The notes beneath the pieces are model-generated. The model made no database searches. It was not told the origin of the DNA and saw only the letters and a program-made list of their open reading frames with translations. From contig JANJXV010000267.1 of NCBI GenBank assembly GCA_024803745.1, forward strand, positions 249,001 through 313,000: DNA of 64,000 bases, written 5' to 3'. The stretch is from Megascapheus bottae (Eukaryota > Chordata > Mammalia > Rodentia > Geomyidae). This document shows positions 26,581-38,538 of the stretch, one piece after another (position 1 is the first letter of the stretch; each line of letters opens with the position of its first letter). The translations under genes were made by a program, and so were the position numbers.

Positions 26581-27804
26581 AAGGAAGGTAAAAAAGAGAA
26601 GTATGTGAGGAAGGGAAATATATAAAAGAAAAAGAGAAGGAAGTAGAAATTTAAAACTAGAGAATATTTAAAAGTCATCAGTCCTTCTAAGAAAAGTGTT
26701 GGAGTATGGGTTCTATATGTGGTGAACTGGAAGCCCAGCAGTGACTTGTTAACCAAAGAGTCACCATGATGAGCAAAGGATAGAAATCTGCATGAGCCTC
26801 TTAGCGGATGGAGTCACAGAAGAGAACCTCAGCTCCCATCCCATAGTTAGAAGTATATAGAGATGGGGAAGTTGGCATCACCTTGATGTCATTGTGTCCA
26901 TGGAGACTGGAAGCCATGGCTCTGTGAAAGCACAATGTTCTGGTTACTGAGCTGAGAGGCTGAGGAGAGCCAAGTCTTGGCCATGAAGAAATCAGAGTGG
27001 CAGCAGAGCAACTCTGCTGCAGTGTGTGCCTGCTTGGCTGTTCTTATTCTGTGGTGGATCAGGCCGGAGCGGGTGATAGTAACTGTTTTGTGGTCACAAG
27101 CCCTTCACCAAGAGCTTCCTCTGGGATCCTCATAAGCTAGAGGGTGGCTGGTGGTGGGATGTGTGTGGGGTGGAAGTGACAGAGGGATGGACGCATGGCA
27201 AGGTGGGTGAAGAGATGAGAGGAATGATGAGAGCCCAGTTCATTGGTTTCCAAGGTTAATGGGTGGGAGGTAGAGAGGCATGATGGAGGAATGATGGAGG
27301 CAGGGGAAGGTGGTGACAGAGTGAGGCCATCTGTAGTGCCAGCCTGGCCATCATCTGAAGCCCATAGGCAGCTTCCTGATCCTTCACTTAGTCCTGCTCC
27401 TTGTGGAGGGAATGTCATGTGTACCCAGAGCTAGGGGTGGGGCAATGTTAGTAGCACCTGGAGAACCATTGGCCTCTACCTGGGTGAGGGGTGGTTATGG
27501 CTCCCATGCTGGGTGGCCTGATAGCTATGGAACAGATCTCTCCTTAGATACCACAGTCAGTGGCTGCTCTCCATCTAGGGTTAGGGCACCTGCTCAGCCA
27601 TCAGGACACCCCATGCAGGACAGAGGCCTACAATTCAGATGGCAGCACAGGGGTGAAGATGATCTCACCGTAGCCCTAGTTACATGGCTGTCCCTGCATG
27701 CAGGACAGGATGAGCTGGGGGAAGATGTTCTCTGTGTTTTTCCACAGCCTATCCCAGCCTCTTCTTGTGTCTGATTAGACCAAGAGAGTACCAGGTTCCA
27801 TCTC

Positions 27805-27940
27805 ATAGTCCTGGTTCTTTTTCTTTTACAGTCATGAGGCTTGAACTCAGGTCCTGGGTACTGTCCCTGAGCTCTTTTGCTCAAGGTTGATGCTCTACCA
27901 TTTGAAACATAGTGCCATTTCCAGCTTTTCCTTTTCATGT
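27805..27940 (-). mobile_element. Antisense SINE fragment
   Basis: T-rich start, 'aggcttgaactcaggtcctg' and 'cagtgccatttccagc'-like end. No poly-A side remains. Confidence 0.65.
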
Positions 27941-28372
27941 GGATCTCTGATATGTCCAGTGCTGTGCCTGCAGGGAGGCACTCACCCCACAGACAGAGCC
28001 ACCTCTGCCGTGACTGTGACTGCCCACAACCCTCACACCCACTCCTTGCACACCCCTCGACTCCAGTTTTAGCTCCTCTTGGACTGGGTGTCCAGCCTAC
28101 CCCTTCCTACACTCACAAAGGGTCTACAATTGTCTTCCCAGGGTCCTTTCTTCTGCCAGCCAGAGTACAGACTGTGCACATCTTGACGATCACAGAGCTC
28201 AAAGCCAAAGGCTGAGATGAAGAAGGGGGTGACCGAGTAGCTGCACAGGGCCCATGGATCATCCTGTGCATCCCCCAGCCTGTGACTTCCCCTACCCCCT
28301 TGGCAGGGAAGCTCCATGCCCACATCCTGATCCCTGGTCCCCTCCAATTCCATTCTCCCTTGGATTTTGCAG

Positions 28373-28525
28373 ACTGTCTACCATCAGGATCTAAAATTCT
28401 ATTCATCACTTTATGTCCTTATCACTGATTTGCTACTTGGGCAGGATCTCCCCGTGCCTGGAGAGTGGGCATGTCATGTACTCTCTGTGGAGAAGTTGCC
28501 CCAGGAGAAGAAATATGCACTTCAT
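28373..28525 (+). other. Exon-like ORF, unrecognised (51 codons, phase 0)
   Basis: An open segment of exactly 51 codons (starts TVYHQDLKFYSSLYVL, ends LPQEKKYALH). It is bounded by an acceptor-like 'ttggattttgcag' and a consensus donor 'catgtgagtg'. The unit 2 copy (62722-62874) is also fully open and differs by one visible Leu-to-Phe change. I do not recognise the family. It may be an exon of an unknown or decayed gene: the segments downstream (28649-28796 and 28889-29068) have splice-like borders too, but do not join to it in an open frame in the simplest way. Confidence 0.4.
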
Positions 28526-28648
28526 GTGAGTGTTGGACAGGGCAGGAGGGCTCCCTAGGATCAGAAGCCACAGGAGGGGTGCAGATGGGGGAATGCTAGG
28601 GGCCCCAGGGGACAGTGGGAGGTAGGGCACAGTTGGGTCCTTCTGCAG

Positions 28649-29068
28649 GGTTGACACCGCTTCACAAACCCAACAGAATGAGGTTCACATTACAGATGTC
28701 AGAGACAGTGCAGATTGCCAATGGGCACAGGGGTCACTGTCACCCCCAGATGCTGGCTGCATGCTGGGATGCACGCAGAGATGTTTTCAAGATCAGGTAA
28801 TGAGGATGTTGCAGGGTGTAACCATTCTTTTCAGATGGCTCTCTAGCTCTCTTGAGCTTCATCTCTATCTTTGGCTTTTTCTTGGCAGTTAACTGGAAAT
28901 GAGAGTTTCATGGACTTTCCTTTCTGGACTGGCTTCAAACAGAAGCTATGCACAGTTTTCAAACCATACCCTACTGAAGAAGGGAAGCTTGATCTGGTGC
29001 TTAACTGGGTTGCACTTTGGCTCCGTTTGCTATGCCTCACGGGAGGGGGCTCATCATTTGTAGACTAA
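28649..29068 (+). other. Two further exon-like segments, unrecognised
   Basis: 28649-28796 lies between 'tccttctgcag' and 'cagGTAATGAG'. 28889-29068 follows 'tttttcttggcag' and reads LTGNESFMDFPFWTGFKQ then a Leu/Trp-rich end before a stop. In unit 2 the last segment differs by three amino-acid changes (Trp-Cys, Asp-Tyr, Val-Met) and no silent ones that I noticed, which argues against constraint. Function unknown. Confidence 0.3.
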
Positions 29069-29413
29069 GATCTCATGACCTTCAAAGCCAAATGCTACCT
29101 GAAAGTTCAGGGTCCCAGACTATGTGTTGGGCCGGGGTGAATACATTCACTGTTATGCTGGGTCATCAACCCATGTTTTAAGCTGGAAGTAGGCAGTGCC
29201 ACATTTGATAAGAACATCTGCCAGAGATTGTCACCTCATGAAAGCAGATTCTAAATTTGTATTCCATTTCCTGTGGTGGAGAAATCCCCTCCAACTTAGA
29301 CAGGCTCACATCCACCTGCAGGTCACACTCCTAATGCACCCTTGAGTGTCCTCATTGTATTGGGATCTAAGTTTGTAGGGAATGCTGCTTTAGTCCATGA
29401 ATTAGCTGGACAA

Positions 29414-29632
29414 GTGATGACAAACGTGTTGTGGATTAATATGAGAACAATTTAAGAAGCCCTGGAGGAGCATCAACCTGACCCTCTGTGGTGCTATAAA
29501 TCTGATAGGATGTTCCAGACTGAGAAACAATCACATGGCTTTGTGTTTGGCATCCAGACAAGTGAGTGCATGTCTTAGCTGTCAGCGAATACAGAGGAGG
29601 ACATGAATAAGTGGGTGGAAAGCATCTGTCAG
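29414..29632 (+). pseudogene. GAB-family PH-domain pseudo-exon
   Basis: GAB proteins are docking adaptors that bind phosphoinositides through an N-terminal PH domain. Translated with frame changes, this segment follows the second half of that domain: a DPDVLEYYKND-like stretch (29416-29448, with TAA for a Tyr), KKPWRSINLTLC (29454-29489), then GFVFGIQTSEC and TEEDMNKWVESICQ (to 29632). A TAG replaces a residue at 29576-29578, and there is a frameshift near 29500. Similarity seems closest to GAB2/GAB4 as I recall them. The rest of the gene is not seen. Confidence 0.75.
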
Positions 29633-29714
29633 ACCCCTGTCTGGGGGCAGGTGGAGAGAACATAGGAAGGTAGATACCATGGCTGTGGTGGGGCCAAAAA
29701 AAGGGTAAAAGAGG

Positions 29715-29915
29715 CAAAGGAACCAGGTACTGGTAGCTCAAGACTGTCATCCTAGCTACTCAGGAGTTTGAGATCTGAGGATCACAATTCAAAGCCAGCC
29801 CAGGACAGAAACTCCATGAGACTCTTATCTGAAATAAACTACTGAATGCAAGAAGCTCAAGCTCAGTGACAGCATCCAGGCCTAGCGTTCAAAACTCAGG
29901 ACTGGCAGAAAAAAG
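29715..29915 (+). mobile_element. Composite SINE
   Basis: 'gactgtcatcctagctactc' left part and a shortened ID-like right part. Bases 29916-30345 are AT-rich with nothing recognised. Confidence 0.75.
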
Positions 29916-30349
29916 TATCAAAGGACAAGAACCTGGCCAAAAGTTAGAGGGACTCTATCTTGACAAACAATACAATGGTAAGTTGTACTCAGAAGACTTG
30001 CACAAAATCTGGAAATGCCTGAGACCTATCTATGTATGTTTCCTGTTTGTCTAAATACATATGTTTATGCATTTATATATTAGTATAGAGAGACAGATCA
30101 ATACATATGACTATACATATATACATAGCCAGACACTTATGGGTGGGTGGTATACTGTGTGAGAGTTTGTGTTTGTGTTTTGTGGATGGCTATCTCTGTT
30201 TAAGAAAGATAGAAAATATGTAAATATCTTTAAAAAAACTTGATAAAATACGGAGAGACCTAAGCTCTTGAGGGAATCGGAAATGACAAGATTATTCACA
30301 GGCACGTTTATCCTTATGGATTCCTCAGCAAGTTTTAATTTTTTTCATT

Positions 30350-30800
30350 ATTTTCTTTCTTTTTTTGAACCAGTGCTAAGGATTTCTCTCAGGGACCAGG
30401 TGCTGCCAATTACTAATTTTCTCATGGCTGCTACAAGAGGAACTGAGCCACAGTTCCACTTTTGCCTTATTTATTCGTGCTTAACTGAAGATAAAGATTT
30501 CTATCAGTGACTTTCTTTCAGGGGCTGGATTCTAACGAGGGTCCCCAGACCTCAGGCTTCTCTATAGCTACAATTAACAATATGAGAACCCAGCACTGGG
30601 TTCCAATGCACAGGGCAAGAAATTGAGTGAATCTCTCAACTCCAATTAGCTATAATAAGCTAGAAGTGAAAGACCAATACCTTTGAGGAAAAGATGCTGA
30701 GGGTTATCACACAGGCCCTATGAGTAAGCCCTAAACCCTGTACACATGTGTGCATGCACACATTGGCAGATACACACACATGCACACACACAATATTTCA
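30350..30800 (-). mobile_element. Decayed antisense SINE, then CA-rich stretch
   Basis: A weak antisense composite SINE at about 30350-30600 ('cctcaggcttctctatagct') and a short imperfect CA-rich tract at 30743-30790. Confidence 0.4.
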
Positions 30801-30862
30801 GGCAATATTGTATTTTGAATTAATATCCAAAGATTTGACAACAGGATAGCAAGTAATAAAAT

Positions 30863-32219
30863 CTGTTTTTCTTGTCTACATTGAGGGAAAGGGATAAGTC
30901 ACAAGATGCAGAAGCGAAGAATTCAGAGGCAAATGCTGTGAGTGAATAACTTGTAAAAAGCACATTTCTTTTCTTTTCTTTTCTTTTGTTTTTTCTGCCA
31001 TTCCTGGGGCTTGAACTCAGGGCCTGAGCACTGCTCTTGGCTTTTCCCAAGTCTAGCCCTCTGCCACTTGAGCCACATTGCCATATGGATTTTTATATCT
31101 GTGTGATATTAAGGACTCAAACCTAGATCTTCATGGATGCTAGGCAAGCACTCTACCACTGGGCCAAAGTCTAAACCCCTATTAAGTATTTATAAATAGT
31201 CATCATCTTCATATCAAAATATCCTTTCTCCTACAAAGAATGAACACTTATCTATGTCTGTAAGACTTTTTTTATGTCACCAATGCCTCTGTGATTTTCC
31301 CACTTGCATTTTTACAGATGACAGCACAGATATTCATCAGGAAGAAAAATAGATTAGGATACAGAAACCTAACAACGTCCTAGTAGATTGAAGTGAAAAA
31401 TATGTGCAAGATGGCCTGGGTCTTTCATCTATTTGTAGAGTGCTTGGCTACCACACAAAAAGAGTCCGGTTTGATTCTGCAGTACCATATACATAGAAAA
31501 CTCTGGAAGTGGTGCTGTGGATTGGTGGGACAGCTATAGCCTAAAGAAAGCCTAAGAACAATGGTCAGGCTCTGAGGTCAAGTCCCAGGACTAGCAAAAA
31601 AAATGTGCAAGAGGCAAAATGCAAGCTGAGAAGGCACTGTGAAGCAAAATGTCTTGTGAAGGCTAAGGGGAATAGTGACAGTTAAGTTTGGATCTTACCT
31701 AAGAAAGGCTCCTTGAGCCTGAGACCAGGCTAGCACTTACTCCTAGTTAATGACTTGGGATTTGAACAAAAAGGTGTGCTGTTTACTACATCCATATGTG
31801 AGGTGGGAAGGGAGATTCAGCCTCCAGTATGTCTTTGGGGAGGTCTTCTGTGAGCAAGGAGCTTTGGTCATTGGGCCTTGAAATGTGACCCTACCTCCCT
31901 CACAATGGAACAGAATATGGAACCCTGGTAACCAAGACACTGTATGTGACAACCAGCTCAAGTCAGCTCCCTTGGCCTGTGGCTCAGGAGGAAGAAAGAT
32001 GTTGCTGTGCTGTTGCCAAAGGTCAGGAGGCTCGGATCTCAGGCATGAGAGATATGGATGTCTCACTTGAAGAAGTAGATGCTGGATCAGGGCCAAGACA
32101 AAATTCCAGTATATCAGGCATTTCTCTAGGAAGAAAGCCAGGAAACTCCAGGGCAACTCAGATGAGGTATATTGAGAGGAAACCTATTTGAACCCATCAT
32201 CCTGCCCACAAACTACAAC
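30863..32219 (+). repeat. Inverted-repeat partner of 12150-13483
   Basis: The reverse complement of 12150-13483 (and of 46483-47847). It contains the same two SINEs in the opposite orientation (30985-31190 antisense, 31410-31605 sense). Because the RalGDS-like reading continues downstream of it only here, this is probably the source copy and the 12-kb and 46-kb segments the derived ones. Confidence 0.85.
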
Positions 32220-34660
32220 CTTCTTCTGTGCTTTCAAGTGACTATACTGAGATTAGAGTGTGTCATTTCCAATCTACTCTATTACAATTCCTCAGTGTGA
32301 AGTGTGGTCCCATTCCTACGTTTGAAATATCCACTGTTTTGCTAATACAGTGTGATGGTAAGTCAGCTCAGACTCTGAATGAGCCTTGTAACCTATGGAT
32401 CCTGGAGGAAGGCCTGTTGGAGATGCTGCTGACAAAGCTGATCCCTGCCTACCAGAAAGGTGATCTCTTTTATGTGGGAAACTTCCTGCACAATTTCAAA
32501 TAGTGGAGGACAATGTAGTAGTTGCTGGAAATTCTCTTGAAAAAGTGAGTGTTCCCCCTCCAAACCCATGTTTGCTCACCACTCCTGGCCAAGCCTTGGA
32601 ATACTTGGCTCCTCTCTGAGCCTGTTTGTTTCACTGGGGTGTTCACAGGGGAGCTAAGCATGATACAAGTGCACAAACTATTTCATTATGACTGGGACAC
32701 CATGCCATTTCATTTCCCTCACAAGCTACTGGAGTGTCAACAGTGTGCTTACTGAGAAGTTGGATTTCAGGCATGAGTAAGTGGCTCCCAACTGCAGCCC
32801 TCACCTAGGTGACATCCTAGGAAATCCCATTTCCCAGTAAGAAATGAGGTGTCAGTACTAATGGCGCAGGCCTGTGAAATACTGGAGTCAGAGGAAAAGC
32901 TGGGGGCTGAATCACTTTTGAGCCATCAGGGAGGGATTGTGATAGCTTTGCCTGTTAGAACCTGAAAGCATTTACATTTTGGTGTGTGGTCCAGTGCTGC
33001 CACTTGAACCTGAACCCAGGTCTAAATGCCATCCCTTTGGTGTTCAAAAATTAGCACTGTACCATTTGAGTCATAGGTCAAGTTCTGGCTTTTTGCTGCC
33101 TAATTGAAGACAAGTGCCTTTAGACTTGTACTGACTAGACTGGCTTTCCACTGTGATCTTCAGAGCTCAGCCTGATGGGTGGCTAAGATTAGAGGAATGA
33201 GCATTTAGTTCTTTATTTAGAGCATTCACTTATTGATTTATTTAGAGCATTTACTTAGTTAATTTAAGGTGCGTTTACTTTGGACAGATGCATAGAGGCC
33301 TCTCTCAGAAGCTTCTGGAAGTGGGGTGTAAAAGTCATCCTGTTCTAGAGTGTCTCTTACACCCCTCCCAGCACATAAGTGCACATCTCTGCAGGACAGC
33401 CACAGCATTAGAATCCTGCAAGAAAGGGGCTTTGGTAAAAGGCTCAGGATGGAGAGAGAAGGCTCTCACTTTCCTTGTACCGAATGTGCCCACAGCATCA
33501 TGTGTTCCATCTATACGATGTGAATGGACTTCTACCCGAGTGATTTCTACGAGTTCAAGAACTGCCACACCCTGACACAACTCAAGCTCTATATGAAGCT
33601 CCACATGTCGGCTTTGGACCTGCTCTTCTAAACACAAACTTTTTGACCAGCTGGAGGAATATGCGACCAGTAAGACCAAGAAAAAGTAGAAGTCCTGGTG
33701 TGGGTGCCTCAGAACCTGTGAGTAGGAAGCCCATGTGGTCTAGATATTGGTTGGCCCTTACTTCTACAGAGCTTGGCAAAATGCCCTTTATGGGTGGTGT
33801 CAGCCAGGTAATGTCTGTCCTCTGAAAGGACTCGGGAATAAGCACTCATTAGAAATACCCTACACCTCCTCAGTGTTCAGTCCATCTCCAGTTCTACAGG
33901 TTCCTCCATTAGATCCTCATGGAAGTTGAGTGACACTTCAACTTGCAGAGTCCACTCTGTCCACTCTGTACCTATTTCTATTCTTAGGTTTGGGTCATCG
34001 TGTAAGAGCTTATCCTGAACTCCGGATGAAAAACCCACCAATGGAGCTGGTGACTGATGGAGACTGAGAATCATCACTGCACTCCAGAAACCATGGGCCT
34101 TCTGTAGAAATTACCAAACAGGTTTAGAGTCCTATGGATATATCTTTTGCTCTGAACCCCATGTGTGACACAGTTGAACCTGCAGATACTATGGAGGAAG
34201 AAAAAGAGCAGCCAGATTTCCTTCCGTTTCCTTTCACACTCCACCCAGAGTCAGTCCATCTGAGTCAGAGTAACACTCCACTTATTGTGCAAGCTGAAGG
34301 GGCACACGCTGGGCTCATGGAAAATGTCCCCATGGGAAACAGCAAGTGTACTCTCAATACTGGATTCATTGGAGGAAAATGAATCCATCCTCACAGAATA
34401 TCCAGACCCATCCATCTCACTAAAAGAGACTCAATCTCCATTCGACAAACCAGAATCCATCCCCCTCTTAACTCAGGAAGGACATTCTGTTTCTCATGAG
34501 GAAGGAGACCCTTCTGAGGACTCGGAAGTAGAATTACTGTCTGAAGGCAACTTGGAGGCCAGTCTGGATTTAGAGCTTCCCTGTCCCCTTCCTAAAAAGA
34601 CGTCTCTTTATCTTGCTCTCATGATTCTTGTCAAGTATTCATTGTATTTACTTTGCTAAC
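31870..34660 (+). pseudogene. RalGDS-like pseudogene (REM domain, linker; no catalytic domain)
   Basis: RalGDS-type proteins activate Ral GTPases. A REM (Ras exchanger motif) exon at about 32395-32544 reads EGLLEMLLTKLIPAYQKGDL, then FLHNFK, matching the family's 'TLEKLVEHLVPAFQ..DLSYV..FL' pattern. It carries stops at 32501, 32516 and 32519 and is followed by a donor. A second exon at about 33494-33690 matches the segment after REM (FYPSDFYEFKNC, QLKLYMKLHMSALDL, FDQLEEYATS), with Trp changed to TGA at 33521 and a frameshift near 33627. 34134-34659 is an acidic, Pro/Ser-rich stretch that could be the interdomain linker. The CDC25 exchange domain is absent. The 5' part (31885-32190) is less certain. 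Confidence 0.75.
32985..33215 (-). mobile_element. Antisense composite SINE inside the RalGDS-like pseudogene
   Basis: Runs from 'tgccacttgaacctgaaccc' to 'gggtggctaagattagagga'. It lies between the two homologous exons, in the expected intron. Confidence 0.65.
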
Positions 34661-35380
34661 TATTAAACTCTCATTGTTAATATTATGGTGTGCAGTTCTT
34701 CAGTGCTTATTATACTGTGTTTTATTTTCCACTTATAATGTGAGACCTCAGACACATAGGTCCTGGGTGGGCCAAAAACCAGACAGGTCTGGTCCCATAG
34801 AAGACAACCTTACTGGATATACAGGGAACTATGAAATGCATGGAATCACCAGGAATCCAGGCCAGGCCTCCATGGAAAGACAAGTCAGCTACCAAAGCTG
34901 AAGGACAGAGCAGATGCCTGGAAATGTGTTTTGTCAATCGGGAGAAGTGCCAGAGTAACTGTAATATTATGTGGAACTCTGTTCTGTGAGTTCAAGTCTG
35001 TTTATATATCCATTGTGCTTTGTACAAATATTTAAGAAAATTAAAACTCCACAATAGCATCAAAAATCTACTTTGGCTTTGAATGTGGCCTAGTTGTAGA
35101 GTGCTCGCCTAGTATACAAGAAGACCTTGATTCAATTCCTCGACACTGCATACACAGAAAAAGCAGATGGGGCACTGTTGCTCAGGTGTAAGAGTGCCAC
35201 CCTTGAACAAATGTGGCCAAGGACAGTTCCTGGTCCCTCAGTTCAAGCCGCAGGACTAGCCAAACAAGAAATCATACCATTTTCCACACATTTGGAAATA
35301 AATCTGATTTATCTAACCCTACTTCTTTTTTGCCAGTCCAGGGTGTGTGCCACCAAGCCAAACTACTGGCCCCCAATCTT
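34661..35380 (+). mobile_element. Quiet stretch, then ID-like SINE
   Basis: 34661-35070 shows no feature. A sense ID-like SINE lies at 35075-35270 and a short antisense scrap at 35325-35380. Confidence 0.65.
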
Positions 35381-35847
35381 ACTATTTTTAATCATTTAAT
35401 TTTTTTACATAATCATATTTCATGCTGTCTGTATTAATAGCATAAACAGTATGCTTAGTGTAATAATGTTAAAGGTAAAACATAAGAAATTAATAACTAA
35501 AATTCCTTTTATATTAGTTTTATAGCATTACTACAATTTTATGAGAAAAATTACTTAGAATGTTTATTTTAGAGTTCAAGTAATCCATTTTGATAAATAT
35601 ATCAACCTACATCATTTATTTGAACACATTTTAAACTATTTTTTTCAGGAATGAAAATACATATATATTTGTTGTAAATGAAATTTATGACTTGGGGGGA
35701 AAGGAAAGAGAAAATGGGGGAGGGGGTAACAGTGTTTACAAGAAATGTACTCATTACATATGTAACAGCAATCTCTTTGTATATCACCTTGAACAACAAA
35801 TTTTTTGAAAAGTACAATAAGTTTAAATGTCTACTTTGGGCAGAATT
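35381..35847 (+). mobile_element. AT-rich stretch and old L1 3' end
   Basis: 35381-35680 is AT-rich with nothing recognised. 35683-35815 repeats the G-rich, 'aagaaatgtactcattacat' and 'tatatcaccttg' order seen at 6400-6535, so it is a second old L1-like 3' terminus. Confidence 0.45.
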
Positions 35848-36050
35848 TTTTTTGCCAGTACTGGGCTTAGACTCAGGACCTGAGCACGATCCTTGTTTTT
35901 GTTTTTGTTTATTCTTAAGGCGCAAGTTCTATCACATGTGCCACAGCACCACTTTTATCTTTTTTTATCAATGTTGTGCTGAGGAATTGAACTTGGGTCT
36001 TCATTCATGCTCGGCAAGAACGCTTCCACTAGGCTTAACTTATGGCCCCA
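35848..36050 (-). mobile_element. Complete antisense ID-like SINE across the unit boundary of this window
   Basis: Begins 'ttttttttgccagtactggg' and ends 'aggcttaacttatggcccc'. It shows that base 1 falls inside the repeat unit, because copy 1 holds only the second half. Confidence 0.85.
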
Positions 36051-36145
36051 GTGGGAAGGAAGTTTTCCATAAAATATGTAGGAAATATGTACACTAAGGA
36101 AAAGCCATCAAAAATAGAAGAAAAATTATATACTTAGATAACAAC

Positions 36146-36838
36146 ATGCCAGTATTATGGCCGATCTCTGTAATTCTAGCTTCAAGAGTGGCCTATTTGG
36201 ACCGGGAGTTGGCTGGCTGAAGTAAAGTGCTATCCTTGAGCAAGCCCTAGGATAGTGCTCTGGCCATGAGTTGAAGCCATAGGACATGCAAAAAATAATA
36301 ATTTAATGCCCGTGACTGGTGGCTCACCCTGGTAATCCTAGCTACCCTGGAGGATCGAGGTTCAAAGATGGCCTAGGCATAAAAATCTGTGAGAATTTTA
36401 TTTCCAAGTAATCCAGAAAATTCAAAATGACAATGTGCCTCAAGTGGTAGAGCTCTTGTCTTGAGCTGAAGAGCTTAAGGTAAACATCCAGGCCCAGAGT
36501 TCAAGCCCCATGAGTGAAAAAAAGAAAAAGAAAAAGAAAGCCCTTATCTAAGGCTGGAGTGCACACTAGTGGTAGTTTGCTTGCCTAGTATGCACAAAGC
36601 CCTGTGTTCAATTACTCTGTACCACTTACACCAAAAAAAAGCTGGAAATGATCTCAGAAGGTTGGGTTCTGAGGATCACAGTTCAAAGCCAGGCCAGACA
36701 CTAAAGTGCATGAAACTGTTTCTTCCACTTAAGCACCAGAAAACCAGAAGTGACACTGTGGCTCAAGGTGTTTAAGGTTGTAGCCTTGAGCTGAAGAGCC
36801 CAGGGACACTGCCCAGGTGCACAATTAAAGTCTTACAA
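36146..36838 (+). mobile_element. SINE cluster, unit 2
   Basis: Counterpart of 176-868, with the same four elements and no insertion or loss of an element. Confidence 0.8.
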
Positions 36839-36842
36839 TCAA

Positions 36843-36843
36843 A

Positions 36844-36924
<81 letters not shown>

Positions 36925-37009
36925 CAGAGACAGAGAGAGAGACAGAGAGACAGAGAGACAGACAGGCAGACAGACAGAGACAGACAGACAGAGAGACAGA
37001 GACAGAGAC
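36843..37009. repeat. (GA)n/(GACA)n, unit 2
   Basis: Starts as pure GA and turns into GACA units. Shorter than the unit 1 tract. Confidence 0.95.
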
Positions 37010-37016
37010 ATCAAAC

Positions 37017-38439
37017 AGTCAGGCACTGCTGGCTGAAGCGTGTAATTCTACCTACTATGGAGGCTGAGATTGGAGGATCTTGGTTCAAAGCCCAAAGCCA
37101 GCCTGGACACATATGTTTGTGAGACTTACATCACCAATTAACTACCAGAAACCAAAAATGGAGCTGTAGAGGAAGAGCGCTAGCCTTGAGCTGAAGAGGT
37201 CAGGGACAGTCCAGGCCCAAAGTCCAAGCACCATGACGAATCAATAATAAAAAAGAAGATAGCTAATAGTAATGATGAATAATTTTGGGCTGGGAGTTTG
37301 GCCTAGTGGTAGAGTGCTTGCCTAGCATGCACGAAGAACTGGGTTCAATTCCTCAATATCACATTCATAGAAAAATGCTGGAAGTGGTGCTGAGGCTGAA
37401 GTGGTAGAGCCCTAGCCTTGAGAAAATATAAGGACAGTGCTCAGTCCCTGAGTCCAAGCCCAGGACTGGCCAAATCAAAAGTAGTAGAGCACTGGCATTG
37501 AACTGAAGATCTGAGGAACAGCCCAGGCACAGAGTTCAAGCACCACAAACAACAACAACAAAATCTATGAAATGGCAGTTGTGGTTTTAAGCTAAGCAAA
37601 AATAGAGTAGAAGGTGGTAAAATACATATTTGTGTGTAAGCAAAATAGCCAGACTTATGCATTAGAACAGGATAGCAACTTGAAAAAAAATTTTGTTTTC
37701 CATCTCACTAGGTCCTGTCTCTTAATTTATTCAAGTAAGTAAAATGCTGGGTTTTATAATCGTTGCTCTGAATATTAGAAAACCATAATATCTCTCATTA
37801 ACCAACAAAGTCCAGGAACTGGGGCTTCGTTCAAATGGCAGAGTATCAGGCAAGAGAAGAAAAAATTGAAGTAAGAACTTGAAGTTCTTGATCCAGAACC
37901 TGCATAGTAACAGAGCAGCAGCCTGGTGATGGTACCTCACACCTATAATCTTAGCTACTCAGGAGGCTAAGATCTGAGAATCAAAGTTTAAAGCCAGCCA
38001 AAGTACCCAGTTAACTGCCAGAAAAACGAGAAGTGGCACTGTGGCTCACAGATTAAAGCACTAGCCTTGAGCTGAAGAGCTCAGGGACAGTGCCCAGGCC
38101 CAGAGTTCAAGCCCCACAATTGACAAAAATCAAACAAGCAAACAAAACTCACAAAGAAGCCTGCAGACCACAGTGGTTCTGCTGAGTCTCTTCTCTATGG
38201 GGATCAGGAAACATTTCACTTTTTCTGTCTCTTCCCATCTCAACATTCATACTAAAATAAGACTGTGTTGAAAGTTTCAATTTATAAAAATGTTTTTCAT
38301 GAAGCACCCTGAAATATTCATCGCTTATATCTCAATTGAAGATAGTTGATTTGGGGCTGCATTGGTAGAGTGCTAGCCTTGAGCAGAAAAGGTCAGGGAT
38401 AGTGCTGAAGCACTCAGTTGAAGACCCAGTGCCAACACA
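37017..38439 (+). mobile_element. SINEs, unit 2
   Basis: Counterparts of 1103-2525: composites at 37017-37259 and 37919-38124, ID-like at 37289-37474, monomers at about 37484-37554 and 38354-38439. The stretch between is unassigned. Confidence 0.75.
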
Positions 38440-38538
38440 CAAAAGAAATTATGCACTTTATACATATTTTCTAATTTCTTAATGAATTTTTCAGTCTGTA
38501 TAAATATAGGGTACATTCCTTGTTACTTAAGTAAGATT

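Noticed and set aside
27403..27774. 123-codon plus-strand frame kept in unit 2 (61752-62123)
   Set aside because: The composition is non-coding-like, it has no recognised motif, and it runs into an antisense SINE soon after. Conservation is no better than the flanks at this low divergence.
28069..28409. Minus-strand frames of 94-98 codons opposite the exon-like segment
   Set aside because: No splice context or motif on that strand, and the plus strand has the better exon borders.
31743..32156. 137-codon minus-strand frame
   Set aside because: It is opposite to the RalGDS-like 5' segment and shares its openness by overlap. No family resemblance in that direction.
35848..36050. Unit junction taken as the true duplication breakpoint
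   Set aside because: The window begins inside the same SINE, so base 1/35971 only reflects where the window was cut. The real breakpoint cannot be placed here.
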